38,824 nt of DNA from Suilimivivens sp963650485. Its GTDB lineage: Bacteria; Bacillota; Clostridia; Lachnospirales; Lachnospiraceae. Position numbers and translations under genes: made by a program. The DNA is taken from the NCBI GenBank assembly GCA_963650485.1, contig CAVJLN010000022.1, positions 1 to 38,824 of the forward strand. Reading direction: 5' to 3'. Every line of letters starts with the position of its first letter. Within the stretch, counting starts at the first letter, position 1. Under the pieces are notes generated by a model, which ran no database searches, had not been told where the DNA came from, and saw only the letters and a list, made by a program, of their open reading frames with translations. This document shows, in pieces, positions 6,635 to 14,704 of this stretch.

Positions 6635-8293
6635 TTACAGGATTTTATTTACTGCAGATACCAGCGCATCAATGGAGCTTTGGATAATATCATCTTTAAT
6701 GCCGACACCCCAGTACATTTTATCCTCATGCCGGATGCCTACGAAAGCGGCTGCCTTGGAGGAAGAACCCATGGAGGTAGCATGCTCTTCGTATACGGAA
6801 AGCACATAAGTAACACCAAACCTCTGCTTCAACGCATTGCTGACCGCATCCAGACGTCCATTACCGGAAGCATGAACAGTTTCAGTCCCATCTGTGGTCT
6901 TAATAGTAACTGCTGCTTCGATATCGCCCTGCTTTTGTACAAAATGACACTCCAGGATGTCGAACTTCTCACGTACCTTGACATAATGAGATTCGAAGAT
7001 TCCAAAAATATCGGCAGGAGTCAGCTCACTGTGCTTCTCATCGGAAATGCCCTTAACCAGATAACCAACCTCTTCTCTCATTTCCTGAGGCAGGGCAATA
7101 CCAAAGTTCTGCTTTAAGATAAACGCAACACCACCCTTACCGGACTGGCTGTTGATCCGGATGACATCGGATTCATATTCACGTCCGAGATCCTTCGGGT
7201 CAACCGGCAGATAAGGAACGGTCCACTTGTCTCCGCTCTTTCCTTCCTCCCACCATGCCATTCCTTTGGATATTGCATCCTGATGGGATCCTGAAAACGC
7301 GGTAAATACCAGATCTCCGGCATAAGGAGTACGTTCATGCACATGCATACCGGTCAGACGCTCATAGGTCTTGCGGATCCTCATGATGTCACTGAAATCC
7401 AGTCCCGATTCCACGCCGTGAATCGTCATGTTCATTGCAACCGTCACGATATCTACATTACCGGTTCTTTCACCATTTCCAAACAGGGTTCCCTCCACAC
7501 GGTCTGCACCTGCCAGAACGCCAAACTCGGCATCGGAAATACCGCAGCCTCTGTCGTTGTGTGGATGAACGCTCAGTACCACGCCATCACGATATTTGAG
7601 GTTCTTATGCATATATTCTACCTGTGTTGCAAACACATGCGGCATTGCATTCTGTACGGTTGTCGGAAGGTTCACAATCACCTTGTGCTCTAAAGTCGGC
7701 TGCCATACATCCAGAACCGCATTACATACCTCCAGTGCATATTCCATTTCAGTTCCGTGGAAGCTCTCCGGACTGTATTCAAAGGAGAAATTTCCATCGG
7801 TGTTGTCCGCAATATCCTTTAACAGCTTCGCACCATCTACAGCAATCTGTTTTACTTCTTCTTTGGACTTTTTGAATACCTGTTCGCGCTGCGCAAGGGA
7901 TGTGGAATTATAAAGATGCACAATCGCATGCGGCGCTCCCTTTACGGCTTCAAAGGTCTTCTTGATGATATGCTCTCTGGCCTGTGTCAACACCTGAATG
8001 GTAACATCATCCGGAATCATATTTTTCTCAATTAAGGCACGGACAAACTGATACTCGGTATCGGAAGCGGCCGGGAAGCCCACCTCAATTTCCTTAAAGC
8101 CGATCTTTACCAGCATGGTAAAGAATTCCAGCTTCTCCTCAAGACTCATCGGCTCGATCAGCGCCTGATTTCCGTCACGCAGATCCACGCTGCACCAGAT
8201 CGGTGCCTTTTCGATCGTGTCCTTCTTCACCCAGTCGTAAGTGGGGGTTGGCGGTAAAAAGTAAGTTTTTCCATATTTCTTTGCTGCATCCAT
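6635..8293 (-). CDS. leuA: 2-isopropylmalate synthase
   Basis: The 552-residue enzyme joins acetyl-CoA to 2-oxoisovalerate, the first step of leucine synthesis. The start MDAAKKYGKTYFLPPTPTYD with PIWCSVDLRDGNQAL is typical of the longer LeuA type known from Actinobacteria and some Clostridia. The metal-binding HPHNDRGCG and the GNGERTGN loop are present, and a C-terminal LeuA dimer/allosteric domain begins near FGIFESHYVKVREKF. The ATG at 8293 follows AGAGGAG by 6 bases. An in-frame extension upstream to 8566 runs through the T-box terminator and is not coding. Expression should be controlled by the leucine T-box just upstream, with product inhibition by leucine expected from the family. Confidence 0.95.
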   Translation of the reverse strand: MDAAKKYGKTYFLPPTPTYDWVKKDTIEKAPIWCSVDLRDGNQALIEPMSLEEKLEFFTMLVKIGFKEIEVGFPAASDTEYQFVRALIEKNMIPDDVTIQVLTQAREHIIKKTFEAVKGAPHAIVHLYNSTSLAQREQVFKKSKEEVKQIAVDGAKLLKDIADNTDGNFSFEYSPESFHGTEMEYALEVCNAVLDVWQPTLEHKVIVNLPTTVQNAMPHVFATQVEYMHKNLKYRDGVVLSVHPHNDRGCGISDAEFGVLAGADRVEGTLFGNGERTGNVDIVTVAMNMTIHGVESGLDFSDIMRIRKTYERLTGMHVHERTPYAGDLVFTAFSGSHQDAISKGMAWWEEGKSGDKWTVPYLPVDPKDLGREYESDVIRINSQSGKGGVAFILKQNFGIALPQEMREEVGYLVKGISDEKHSELTPADIFGIFESHYVKVREKFDILECHFVQKQGDIEAAVTIKTTDGTETVHASGNGRLDAVSNALKQRFGVTYVLSVYEEHATSMGSSSKAAAFVGIRHEDKMYWGVGIKDDIIQSSIDALVSAVNKIL

Positions 8294-8340
8294 GATTTGT
8301 TCTCCTCTTTTCTTATTCCGATTTATTTTTCTTTTCTCCC

Positions 8341-8385
8341 TGTTGCAGACTCGCAGTTGCTTAATTCTTCCTTGTAGCAGACTCG
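8341..8385. repeat. Short direct repeat in the leuA untranslated region
   Basis: GTTGCAGACTCG (8342-8353) recurs as GTAGCAGACTCG (8374-8385), 11 of 12 bases. It lies between the large inverted repeat and the leuA start. Confidence 0.5.
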
Positions 8386-8435
8386 TTAATTCGTGCTTCA
8401 CACTCCACGCCCTGCTATGCATGGCATTCGCTCGT

Positions 8436-8496
8436 TGATGTGTGCAGGAAAAACAAATGTCTGCTGCGCAGCCGCCTGTTTTTCCTGCACACATCA
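8436..8496. repeat. Perfect 20-bp inverted repeat between the T-box terminator and leuA
   Basis: The arms 8436-8455 (TGATGTGTGCAGGAAAAACA) and 8477-8496 are exact reverse complements with a 21-base spacer. The hairpin begins right after the U-tract of the T-box terminator. It lies within 200 bases of untranslated sequence before leuA. It may stabilise the processed mRNA or be an inserted element. Confidence 0.85.
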
Positions 8497-8808
8497 AAAA
8501 GTCCCCATGAAACCTCCCCCTCAGAGAGATTTCATAGAGACGTAAATTCAATCTACGCGGTACCACTCTACTTCACGATTCCTCGTGCACTCGTCAGCAC
8601 TAACATGCCTGCTCCCTTCTACGGCGGAGATTCCGTCCGAACCTACACAGAAGCTTCTTCTCAATCAATCGGTCACGCTTCCTTCAGCCGGCTGCTCAAA
8701 GGTGAGTTCCTAATTCTCTTCTGACTGTCTCGCACCATCCGGCAGTTCTCTGATTTCCAGATCCTTACTACTATTCCTTATCATCGCATTTATGCGCTAT
8801 TCAATTAT
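8496..8808 (-). promoter_or_regulatory. Leucine-specific T-box leader of leuA
   Basis: On the minus strand the T-box core GAGTGGTACCGCG (within 8556-8569) is the antiterminator bulge that pairs with the tRNA acceptor end. Upstream Stem I includes GGAATAGTAG and a specifier segment GAACTCACC, where CTC (8704-8706) is a leucine codon. The competing terminator (8499-8543) is a 16-bp stem with G-U pairs, followed by TTTTT. Uncharged leucine tRNA should stabilise the antiterminator and allow leuA transcription. Confidence 0.92.
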
Positions 8809-8814
8809 GGAAAC

Positions 8815-8843
8815 ATAATAACATATGCCCCTTAAAGTTGCAA
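8815..8843 (-). promoter_or_regulatory. Promoter of the leuA T-box transcript
   Basis: TTGCAA (8838-8843) and TATTAT (8815-8820) lie 17 bases apart on the minus strand, with a predicted start near 8808. A TTGACA further upstream has no matching -10 element. Confidence 0.6.
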
Positions 8844-8910
8844 GTGCTTTTGTCAAAAATGCCTGGCAGCAAGCGTCTGGCTGCTATGTGAACAGCAACC
8901 ATCGTAATCG

Positions 8911-9573
8911 TTATGACACATCCGTTACCGTAAGGACTCCTTCGTTCACTACAAACGAAATATTCTGTCCTGCAAAACTCAATCCATACTGTCTTTTCTC
9001 ATCCTTGTGATACGAAGGGCGCGGATCCTGGGAAAGGAGTTTTCGCAGCGTTTCCTGCCGATCATCCGGAATCCGATCAAGTAACTCCTTTGGAATCACA
9101 ACCTCCACATGATCGTCCTTTGCTTCTCCTGCAAAGCCATCCAGTGCATCCGGGTGACAGTCCGCATAGGGCAGATATGGTTTGATGTCATAGATCGGTG
9201 TCTGATCCCGCAGATCCACGCCGGAAACCTCAAGCACCGGTCCTTCTGCTGTTTCCGTGACCGCATCCAGATGTACCGAGGATAAGCCGATGGGATTGGG
9301 GCGGAAGGGCGATCTTGTTGCAAAAACACCCACTCTGGTATTTCCGCCAAGCCTCGGTGGACGCACGGTTGCATGAAAATGTGACCGATCCACTCCCTGA
9401 AACTCCCACAACAGCCAGATGTAGTTGAAGCCACCCAGTCCCTTGACAGCATCCATGGAACGGTATTCCGGTTCAAAAATGATTTTCCCTTTCAGCTCCT
9501 TCACCAGACCGCTCTGCCTTGGAATACCAAACTTTTCCGGGAGATCCGTATGAATATATGCGATTGGTTTCAT
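8911..9573 (-). CDS. trmO: tRNA (N6-threonylcarbamoyladenosine37-N6)-methyltransferase
   Basis: The 220-residue protein is a member of the TsaA/TrmO family, which methylates t6A at position 37 of certain tRNAs using S-adenosylmethionine. The beta-barrel signature is clear: MKPIAYIHTDLPEKFGIPRQ, then RPPRLGGNTRVGVFATRSPF and RPNPIGLSSV, then VDLRDQTPIYDIKPYLPYAD. The start at 9573 is chosen because GGAG lies 6 bases upstream; ATGs at 9597 and 9585 lack proper spacing. It follows dapF by 30 bases and is likely co-transcribed. Confidence 0.9.
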   Translation of the reverse strand: MKPIAYIHTDLPEKFGIPRQSGLVKELKGKIIFEPEYRSMDAVKGLGGFNYIWLLWEFQGVDRSHFHATVRPPRLGGNTRVGVFATRSPFRPNPIGLSSVHLDAVTETAEGPVLEVSGVDLRDQTPIYDIKPYLPYADCHPDALDGFAGEAKDDHVEVVIPKELLDRIPDDRQETLRKLLSQDPRPSYHKDEKRQYGLSFAGQNISFVVNEGVLTVTDVS

Positions 9574-9603
9574 CTTAATCTCCATTCTCCTGTCCATTCC
9601 CGT

Positions 9604-10446
9604 TCAGATCTCGATCTCACCTTCAAATACCGTCGTTGCTGGTCCGGTCATATAAACAACATTTTCTTTTCTGTCCCAGAAGATTTCCAGATTGCCGCCT
9701 AACAGCTCTACCGTAATCCGATCCCCGGTAAGTCCGTTTAAGATACTTGCAACCGTTACGGCACAGGCGCCGGTTCCGCAGGCGAGCGTTTCACCGGTTC
9801 CGCGCTCCCACACACGCATCTGTACCCGCTCTCTGCCTAGAACCTTTACAAATTCCGTATTGACTCTCCGCGGGAAACGCTCGTGATGTTCAAATAACGG
9901 TCCGATTTTTGCCATCGTTTCATCATTAATCATCTCGTCCACATAGACAACCGCATGCGGATTTCCCATGGAAACACAGGTCATGCGGTATTCCTTTCCA
10001 TCGACGGTAATCGGGACATCAACCACCGGAGACTGCTCTGCAATAACCGGAATTTCAGCCGCTTCAAGAATCGGGGAGCCCATGTTGACACGCACCTTCG
10101 TAACCTTTCCGTCTTCCACCGTCAGATCCAGATATTTGATCTTTCCGCAGCTTACAATGGTCAGCGAAGTTTTCTGCGTAAGGCCATGATCGTACACATA
10201 CTTTCCGACACAGCGGATTCCGTTTCCACACATCTCAGAACGGCTTCCATCCATATTGTACATTTCCATCTCAAAGTCTGCCACATTGCTTGGATTAATA
10301 AAGATTACACCATCTCCGCCGATTCCAAAATGACGGTCGCTTAAGAACCTTACAACCTCACTTTTGCGTTCTGCCGGGATCGTTTCCCGTGCGCCGTCCA
10401 CATAAACATAATCATTGCCGCAGCCATGCATTTTCGTGAATTTCAT
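9604..10446 (-). CDS. dapF: Diaminopimelate epimerase
   Basis: The 280-residue enzyme interconverts LL- and meso-diaminopimelate for lysine and peptidoglycan synthesis. It begins MKFTKMHGCGNDYVYVDG. The two catalytic cysteines lie in SEMCGNGIRC (about residue 73) and ETLACGTGACA (about residue 220). The length fits the family. The start follows GGGAG. It is divergent from the membrane protein gene at 10506 and shares a 59-base gap with it. Confidence 0.97.
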   Translation of the reverse strand: MKFTKMHGCGNDYVYVDGARETIPAERKSEVVRFLSDRHFGIGGDGVIFINPSNVADFEMEMYNMDGSRSEMCGNGIRCVGKYVYDHGLTQKTSLTIVSCGKIKYLDLTVEDGKVTKVRVNMGSPILEAAEIPVIAEQSPVVDVPITVDGKEYRMTCVSMGNPHAVVYVDEMINDETMAKIGPLFEHHERFPRRVNTEFVKVLGRERVQMRVWERGTGETLACGTGACAVTVASILNGLTGDRITVELLGGNLEIFWDRKENVVYMTGPATTVFEGEIEI

Positions 10447-10505
10447 AGCATAAATCTCCCTTCTTAAAAATACTATAGTAAAAAAGATATCTTAAAGGAT
10501 TTCCC

Positions 10506-10952
10506 ATGAGTGCCAAAACCAAAATCATCGTACTTCGTATGAAAGAATTAATCTATACCGGTATCTTTATTGCGCTTGGCCTTCTTCTCATCGTTCTGCT
10601 CATCGTTGTTTTTTCACCGAAAAAGGGTGAAGAAGCCGCTTCTCCTATCCAGGAGCCTGCTTATGTACCAGGTATTTATACAACCTCTCTGATGCTCAAT
10701 GACCGCACCGTTGATATTGCCGTAACGGTAGACGAGAATAATATCAATGACATCCGGATGGTAAACTTAGATGAAGCCGTGACCACCATGTTTCCTCTGC
10801 TCGAACCGGCCTTTGATGATCTGGCGAACCAGATCGTGCGCAATCAGTCTGTCAGTGATATTTCCTATTCGGATGACAATAAATATACCTCTCTGGTATT
10901 ACTGGATGCAATTAAGACCTCGCTTGGCAGAGCCAAAAACGAGATACACTAA
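10506..10952 (+). CDS. Membrane-anchored protein with an FMN_bind-like extracellular domain
   Basis: The 148-residue protein has one N-terminal transmembrane helix (about 15-37, TGIFIALGLLLIVLLIVVF), so the rest is probably outside the cell. The domain from VPGIYTTSLMLN, through VDIAVTVDENNINDIRMVN, to YTSLVLLDAIKTSL follows the order seen in FMN-binding domains of the RnfG/NqrC type. The SGAT-type flavin attachment motif is absent, with SYSDDNKYTS in that place, so covalent FMN binding is doubtful. AAAGGA lies 7 bases before the ATG. A strong terminator follows. The assignment is a pattern inference. Confidence 0.7.
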   Translation: MSAKTKIIVLRMKELIYTGIFIALGLLLIVLLIVVFSPKKGEEAASPIQEPAYVPGIYTTSLMLNDRTVDIAVTVDENNINDIRMVNLDEAVTTMFPLLEPAFDDLANQIVRNQSVSDISYSDDNKYTSLVLLDAIKTSLGRAKNEIH

Positions 10953-10963
10953 GCGCTCTATAT

Positions 10964-10998
10964 AAAAGACAACAGTATATCTTACTGTTGTCTTTTTC
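10964..10998. terminator. Bidirectional terminator between converging genes
   Basis: AAAAGACAACAGTA and TACTGTTGTCTTTT pair perfectly, with T-runs on both strands. It ends the plus-strand gene at 10952 and the minus-strand hslO operon at 11010. Confidence 0.9.
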
Positions 10999-11009
10999 TG
11001 TGTTCTGTC

Positions 11010-11885
11010 CTATCTGGCTTTCTTTAATAAGTCCTTTAATTCCTCTACCGAAAACTTATAAGCCCTATTACAGAAGTGACAGTTGACTTCGATTTCCTGT
11101 CCGTCATCAATCATGTCCTGAATGTCCTTCTTACCGATACTGATGATTGCTTTCTCCACCCGGTGTTTGCTGCAGTCACAACGGAATTCGCAGGGGCTCT
11201 GTTCCGTAATCACTGGATCCATCCCGGCAAGAAGCATCAGCAACATTTCTTCCGGTGTCTTACCCTCATCGAGAACCTTCGTCACCGTGGAAAACTCTGC
11301 CAGATTCTTTTCCAGCTGCTCAATCACTGCTTCCTCCGTAAAAGGCATCAACTGGATGATAAAACCACCCGCCTGCTTCACGGTATTGTCCTTTTCCATC
11401 AGAACACCGAGGCCAACACTGGATGGCACCTGTTCTGATGTGGCAAAATAATAAGTAAGATCTTCGGCAATCTCTCCGGACTGAAGCTCAGTCTGACCAA
11501 CATATGGCTCCTTTAAGCCCATATCCTTAATGACACGTAAAAATCCATTGCCGACCGCCCCTCCAACATCAAGCTTCCCTGCAAGGCTCGGAGGCAGCAT
11601 AATCTGTGGTTCAATCGCATAACCCTTTACATGCCCCTTGGCATCCGCAGTCACGGTCATTCCCTTTAACGGACCGTCACCGCTGATCTGCAGGGTCAGC
11701 AGGTCATTTTCTCCCTTTAACATTACACCCATCATCACTGCTCCCGTCATCAGCCGTCCCAATGCTGCGGTTACCACCGGGCTTGTATTATGAACCTGTC
11801 TTGCATGTTCGGTTAAATCCTTTGTTGTTGCAGCAAAAGCCCGGATCTGAGCATTTGCCGCCGTGGCTCTTACAATATAATCCAT
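11010..11885 (-). CDS. hslO: Redox-regulated chaperone Hsp33
   Basis: The 291-residue holdase is activated by oxidative unfolding. The N-terminus MDYIVRATAANAQIRAFAAT is typical. The C-terminal zinc switch is complete: CDC in EFRCDCSKHR and CHFC in VNCHFCNRAYKF bind zinc when reduced and form disulfides under oxidative stress. AGAGG lies 7 bases before the ATG. It is the last gene of an operon with the methyltransferase and export protein genes, 45 bases after the methyltransferase stop. Confidence 0.96.
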   Translation of the reverse strand: MDYIVRATAANAQIRAFAATTKDLTEHARQVHNTSPVVTAALGRLMTGAVMMGVMLKGENDLLTLQISGDGPLKGMTVTADAKGHVKGYAIEPQIMLPPSLAGKLDVGGAVGNGFLRVIKDMGLKEPYVGQTELQSGEIAEDLTYYFATSEQVPSSVGLGVLMEKDNTVKQAGGFIIQLMPFTEEAVIEQLEKNLAEFSTVTKVLDEGKTPEEMLLMLLAGMDPVITEQSPCEFRCDCSKHRVEKAIISIGKKDIQDMIDDGQEIEVNCHFCNRAYKFSVEELKDLLKKAR

Positions 11886-11930
11886 TCTTCTACCTCTCTT
11901 TGCGGTTCACGGATTCCTCTGTGTGAACAA

Positions 11931-12902
11931 TCATTGTTTTCCATGCTCTCTCGCAATCACATAAATGCGCTCGCTGGTTTCGGTCGGTGCTTCATGCGTT
12001 TTCTCATCCATGGCTGTCACAAATGTAAGTCCCGCTTTTTTAAGAAAAGCTTTCATTTCATTTAAGGAATACCCCCTCTGATAATGGGTCTCTGTAAATT
12101 TGCGGTACAGATCGTCCTCTTGGCGCTCAAACACCGTTACATCGTATTCGTTGATATGATCCTCACAGCTATAGAAATTCTCCCAGATAAAGCTGCACTC
12201 CTCGCGATTTTCGGCAATCGTCGTATCGCCGATCACTTCTTCGTATTTATAAATCGTATTAAAATCAAAAATAAAAATTCCACCCGGGAACAGATAATTA
12301 TTCACCAGCCGGAAGGTCTGAATCACATCCTCATCCATCAGCAGATAATTCAGGGAATCGCAGACACTGACAACGGTTCCGACCGTACTGTACAGATCCA
12401 GTTCGCGCATATCCTGACACAGATACAGGATATCGCTCTGTGTCTCGAACTTCTTGTCCATGGCAATCTGCAGCATCTCTTCGGAGCTGTCCACACCGAT
12501 CATATCATAGCCCTTTTCATATAAAAGCTCCGTGATTGTTCCGGTGCCACATCCCAGATCCAGTACCAGATTCCGTTCCGAAATCAGGGCATCCTCCTCG
12601 GTCACCTCAACTTTTTCCTGCGGTTCTCCGAAGTCCGGCATTTCTTCATATTCCAATGCTTCTTCGTATTCTGGCGCTTCATCACATTCTAATGCTTCTT
12701 CGTATTTCGATGCCTCTTCGCATTCCAATGCTTCTTCGTATTCCGGTGCTTCTTCGAGCTCCCGCACTTCTCCCGGTTCACGGACCGGGCGGCTCACACC
12801 GTAAGTCTCAATCAAGAAAGAAAGGAAATCTGCCCATTCTTCATACGGGACATCTCCCATAAAGGTATCATAAACTTCCGCAAAATCCGTATATGCTTCC
12901 AT
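11931..12902 (-). CDS. Class I SAM-dependent methyltransferase with an acidic repeat insertion
   Basis: The 323-residue protein begins with the MEAYTDFAEVYDTFMGDVPY segment common in small-molecule methyltransferases. Motif I is LVLDLGCGTGTI (112-123), followed by MIGVDSSEEML and a later QDMRELDL. Between the N-terminal helix and motif I lies an unusual insertion (about 40-105) of glutamate-rich six-residue units such as PEYEEA, LECEEA and LECDEA, encoded by an 18-bp minisatellite. The core fold seems intact, so the insertion is probably a surface loop. The start at 12902 follows GGGGAG by 8 bases and sits 16 bases after the export gene. The substrate is unknown. Confidence 0.85.
   Translation of the reverse strand: MEAYTDFAEVYDTFMGDVPYEEWADFLSFLIETYGVSRPVREPGEVRELEEAPEYEEALECEEASKYEEALECDEAPEYEEALEYEEMPDFGEPQEKVEVTEEDALISERNLVLDLGCGTGTITELLYEKGYDMIGVDSSEEMLQIAMDKKFETQSDILYLCQDMRELDLYSTVGTVVSVCDSLNYLLMDEDVIQTFRLVNNYLFPGGIFIFDFNTIYKYEEVIGDTTIAENREECSFIWENFYSCEDHINEYDVTVFERQEDDLYRKFTETHYQRGYSLNEMKAFLKKAGLTFVTAMDEKTHEAPTETSERIYVIAREHGKQ
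12635..12760. repeat. 18-bp coding minisatellite, seven units
   Basis: Seven consecutive 18-base units run without gaps; units 12653-12670 and 12725-12742 are identical, and an eighth degenerate unit follows (12761-12778). They encode alternating E-Y/C-E-E-A blocks inside the methyltransferase. The in-frame length of 18 allows expansion or contraction without frameshift. Confidence 0.9.
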
Positions 12903-12918
12903 TACAATACTCCCCTCT

Positions 12919-13398
12919 TTAGTTAAGCAGTGCCCCCACTGCACCGAATACACCCATGCTGGCTGCCATCATGATCACACCGGCAAGCAGCACACCAAGC
13001 ATTACGGCAATCACACTGTCCTTAAACTTCATATCCAGAAGACTCGCTGCCAGTGTTCCGGTCCATGCGCCGGTTCCCGGTAACGGAATTCCCACAAAAA
13101 TCATCAATGCTACGAAAAGTCCGCGTCCTGCCTTGGCCTGAAGCTTTTCGCCGCCCTTCTTCCCCTTTTCCAGACAGAAGGTAAAGAATTTGCCAATGAC
13201 CGGCTTGTCTGCTCCCCACTCTAAGACCTTACGGGCAAACAGATAGATAAACGGAACCGGTACCATATTTCCGATAATGGAAACCACATAAGAGGTCCAG
13301 ATCGGCAGACCCATTCCCTGCGAAATCGGAATCGCACCACGAAGCTCAATCAGTGGAACCATAGATACAAAAAAAACAATCAGATATTTCTTTAACAT
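12919..13398 (-). CDS. Small multidrug export protein family membrane protein
   Basis: The 159-residue protein matches the Sm_multidrug_ex family (PF06695 type), with hydrophobic segments and the hallmark SMVPLIELRGAIPISQGMGL near the N-terminus and VGIPLPGTGAWTGTLAA in the middle. The start at 13398 follows AAGGAG by 6 bases. It is the first gene of the operon with the methyltransferase and hslO. Despite the family name, transport substrates are not established. A repeat element lies immediately upstream (13437-13560). Confidence 0.85.
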   Translation of the reverse strand: MLKKYLIVFFVSMVPLIELRGAIPISQGMGLPIWTSYVVSIIGNMVPVPFIYLFARKVLEWGADKPVIGKFFTFCLEKGKKGGEKLQAKAGRGLFVALMIFVGIPLPGTGAWTGTLAASLLDMKFKDSVIAVMLGVLLAGVIMMAASMGVFGAVGALLN

Positions 13399-13436
13399 AG
13401 CATTCTCCTTAACCATCTTCAAACGACTTTGCAATA

Positions 13437-13560
13437 ATTGTAACTATTCAGAGCCATGCAAAATTGCTTTCTGTTGCCATGCATATGAGAAAATGATCCA
13501 GTGGATCATTTTTGAGTTTATGCTTGCATTCAAGCAGAAAAGCAATTTTATATGGCGAAG
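13437..13560 (-). repeat. Copy A of a dispersed MITE-like intergenic repeat, one end lost
   Basis: The first 26 bases (13437-13462) are identical to the reverse complement of 36993-37018, the right end of copy B. ATGCTTGCATTC (13520-13531) and TTTATATGGCGAAG (13547-13560) also match copy B in order. The middle (13472-13516) is shared with 34459-34503 and contains an AAAATGATCC inverted repeat. The second terminal repeat is missing. It fills most of the hisC/export gene gap. Confidence 0.75.
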
Positions 13561-13576
13561 CTTCCATAAGCCTGTT

Positions 13577-14629
13577 TTAACCAAGAATCTCCGTAAGTGC
13601 CTCACACAGCTTCTTCATCTGTTCCGGTGTTCCAATCGTAATTCGTAAGTAATTTTCGATACGGGGCTTATTCCAGTGGCGTACATAGATCTTCCGTTTA
13701 CGCAGCTCATCAAAGATCTGCTGTGCCGAAATCCGTTCGTGTGTTGCAAACAGGAAGTTACTCTTCGAATCCGTGAACGTAAATCCCAGGTTCTTTAACT
13801 GAACCTTCGTCCATTCTCTTGTTTCGATGATCTTCTGTACGGTTCTTTCAAAATATTCCTTATCCTTCACTGCTTCCACACCAAGCTCAATCGCCGGCAG
13901 GTTCATCGTGTAGGAATTATAAGAAAATTTCACATCCTTAAGATACCTGATCAACTTCTCATTGGCAATTGCAAAACCGATCCGCATGCCAGCCATGGCA
14001 CGCGACTTGGAAAAGGTCTGTACTACCATGAGATTATCATATTTATAAATAAGCGGCAGCATACTTTCCGCTCCAAAATCCACATAAGCTTCATCAATAA
14101 TAACTACCGAATCCGGATTTCGTGCCACAATTTCCTCTAATACACTGCAATCCTCAAAGATCGCTGTCGGTGCATTGGGATTCGGAATAATGATTCCCCC
14201 ATTTGGGCGAAAATAATCTTCCTTCCGGATCCGGAAGGCTTCATCCAATGCGCAGGTCTCATACGGAATCTTAAAAAGCTCTGCCCAGACATCGTAAAAA
14301 GAATAAGTAATATCCGGAAACAGAATCGGCTTATCACTGTTAAAAAAGGTCATGAAGGCCATTCCAAGTACATCATCCGATCCGACTCCGACAAACACCT
14401 CGGATTCTTTTACCTTATAATAATCGGCAAGTGCCCCTACCAGCTCTGCTGCATCCATATTCGGATATAGCCGCAGCCTGTCCACGCACAGCTCCTTAGC
14501 CCGCTTCTCTACTCCCGGTGCCGGGGGATAAGGGCATTCATTGGTATTCAGCTTAATGACATCCGTATCCTTGGGCTGCTCTCCTGCGACATACGGAACT
14601 ACTTTTCGCACATTTTCTTCCCAGCTCAT
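13577..14629 (-). CDS. hisC: Histidinol-phosphate aminotransferase
   Basis: The 350-residue PLP enzyme converts imidazole acetol phosphate to histidinol phosphate in histidine synthesis. Seen are KLNTNECPYPPAPGV near the start, IIDEAYVDFG, and the PLP lysine segment FSKSRAMAGMRIGFA, then NYLRITIGTPEQM at the end. The start at 14629 follows GGGGA; an ATG at 14656 lacks a site. No other his genes are nearby. Related aminotransferases can act on other amino acids, so specificity is by family only. Confidence 0.9.
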   Translation of the reverse strand: MSWEENVRKVVPYVAGEQPKDTDVIKLNTNECPYPPAPGVEKRAKELCVDRLRLYPNMDAAELVGALADYYKVKESEVFVGVGSDDVLGMAFMTFFNSDKPILFPDITYSFYDVWAELFKIPYETCALDEAFRIRKEDYFRPNGGIIIPNPNAPTAIFEDCSVLEEIVARNPDSVVIIDEAYVDFGAESMLPLIYKYDNLMVVQTFSKSRAMAGMRIGFAIANEKLIRYLKDVKFSYNSYTMNLPAIELGVEAVKDKEYFERTVQKIIETREWTKVQLKNLGFTFTDSKSNFLFATHERISAQQIFDELRKRKIYVRHWNKPRIENYLRITIGTPEQMKKLCEALTEILG

Positions 14630-14704
14630 ATTGTTCCCCATTCGTAACTGTATCACAACGATTCGTTGTGCCTATTTTGTAATGTGACGTAACTATGGTA
14701 TCAT

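Noticed and set aside
8294..8566. N-terminal extension of LeuA
   Set aside because: It crosses the T-box terminator and lacks similarity. The start at 8293 has a strong ribosome site.
12635..12778. CRISPR array
   Set aside because: Units are contiguous 18-mers without spacers and are in frame within a methyltransferase gene.
12532..12862. Plus-strand reading frames opposite the methyltransferase repeats
   Set aside because: They are mirror-strand frames of the minisatellite, Ser-rich and without ribosome sites.
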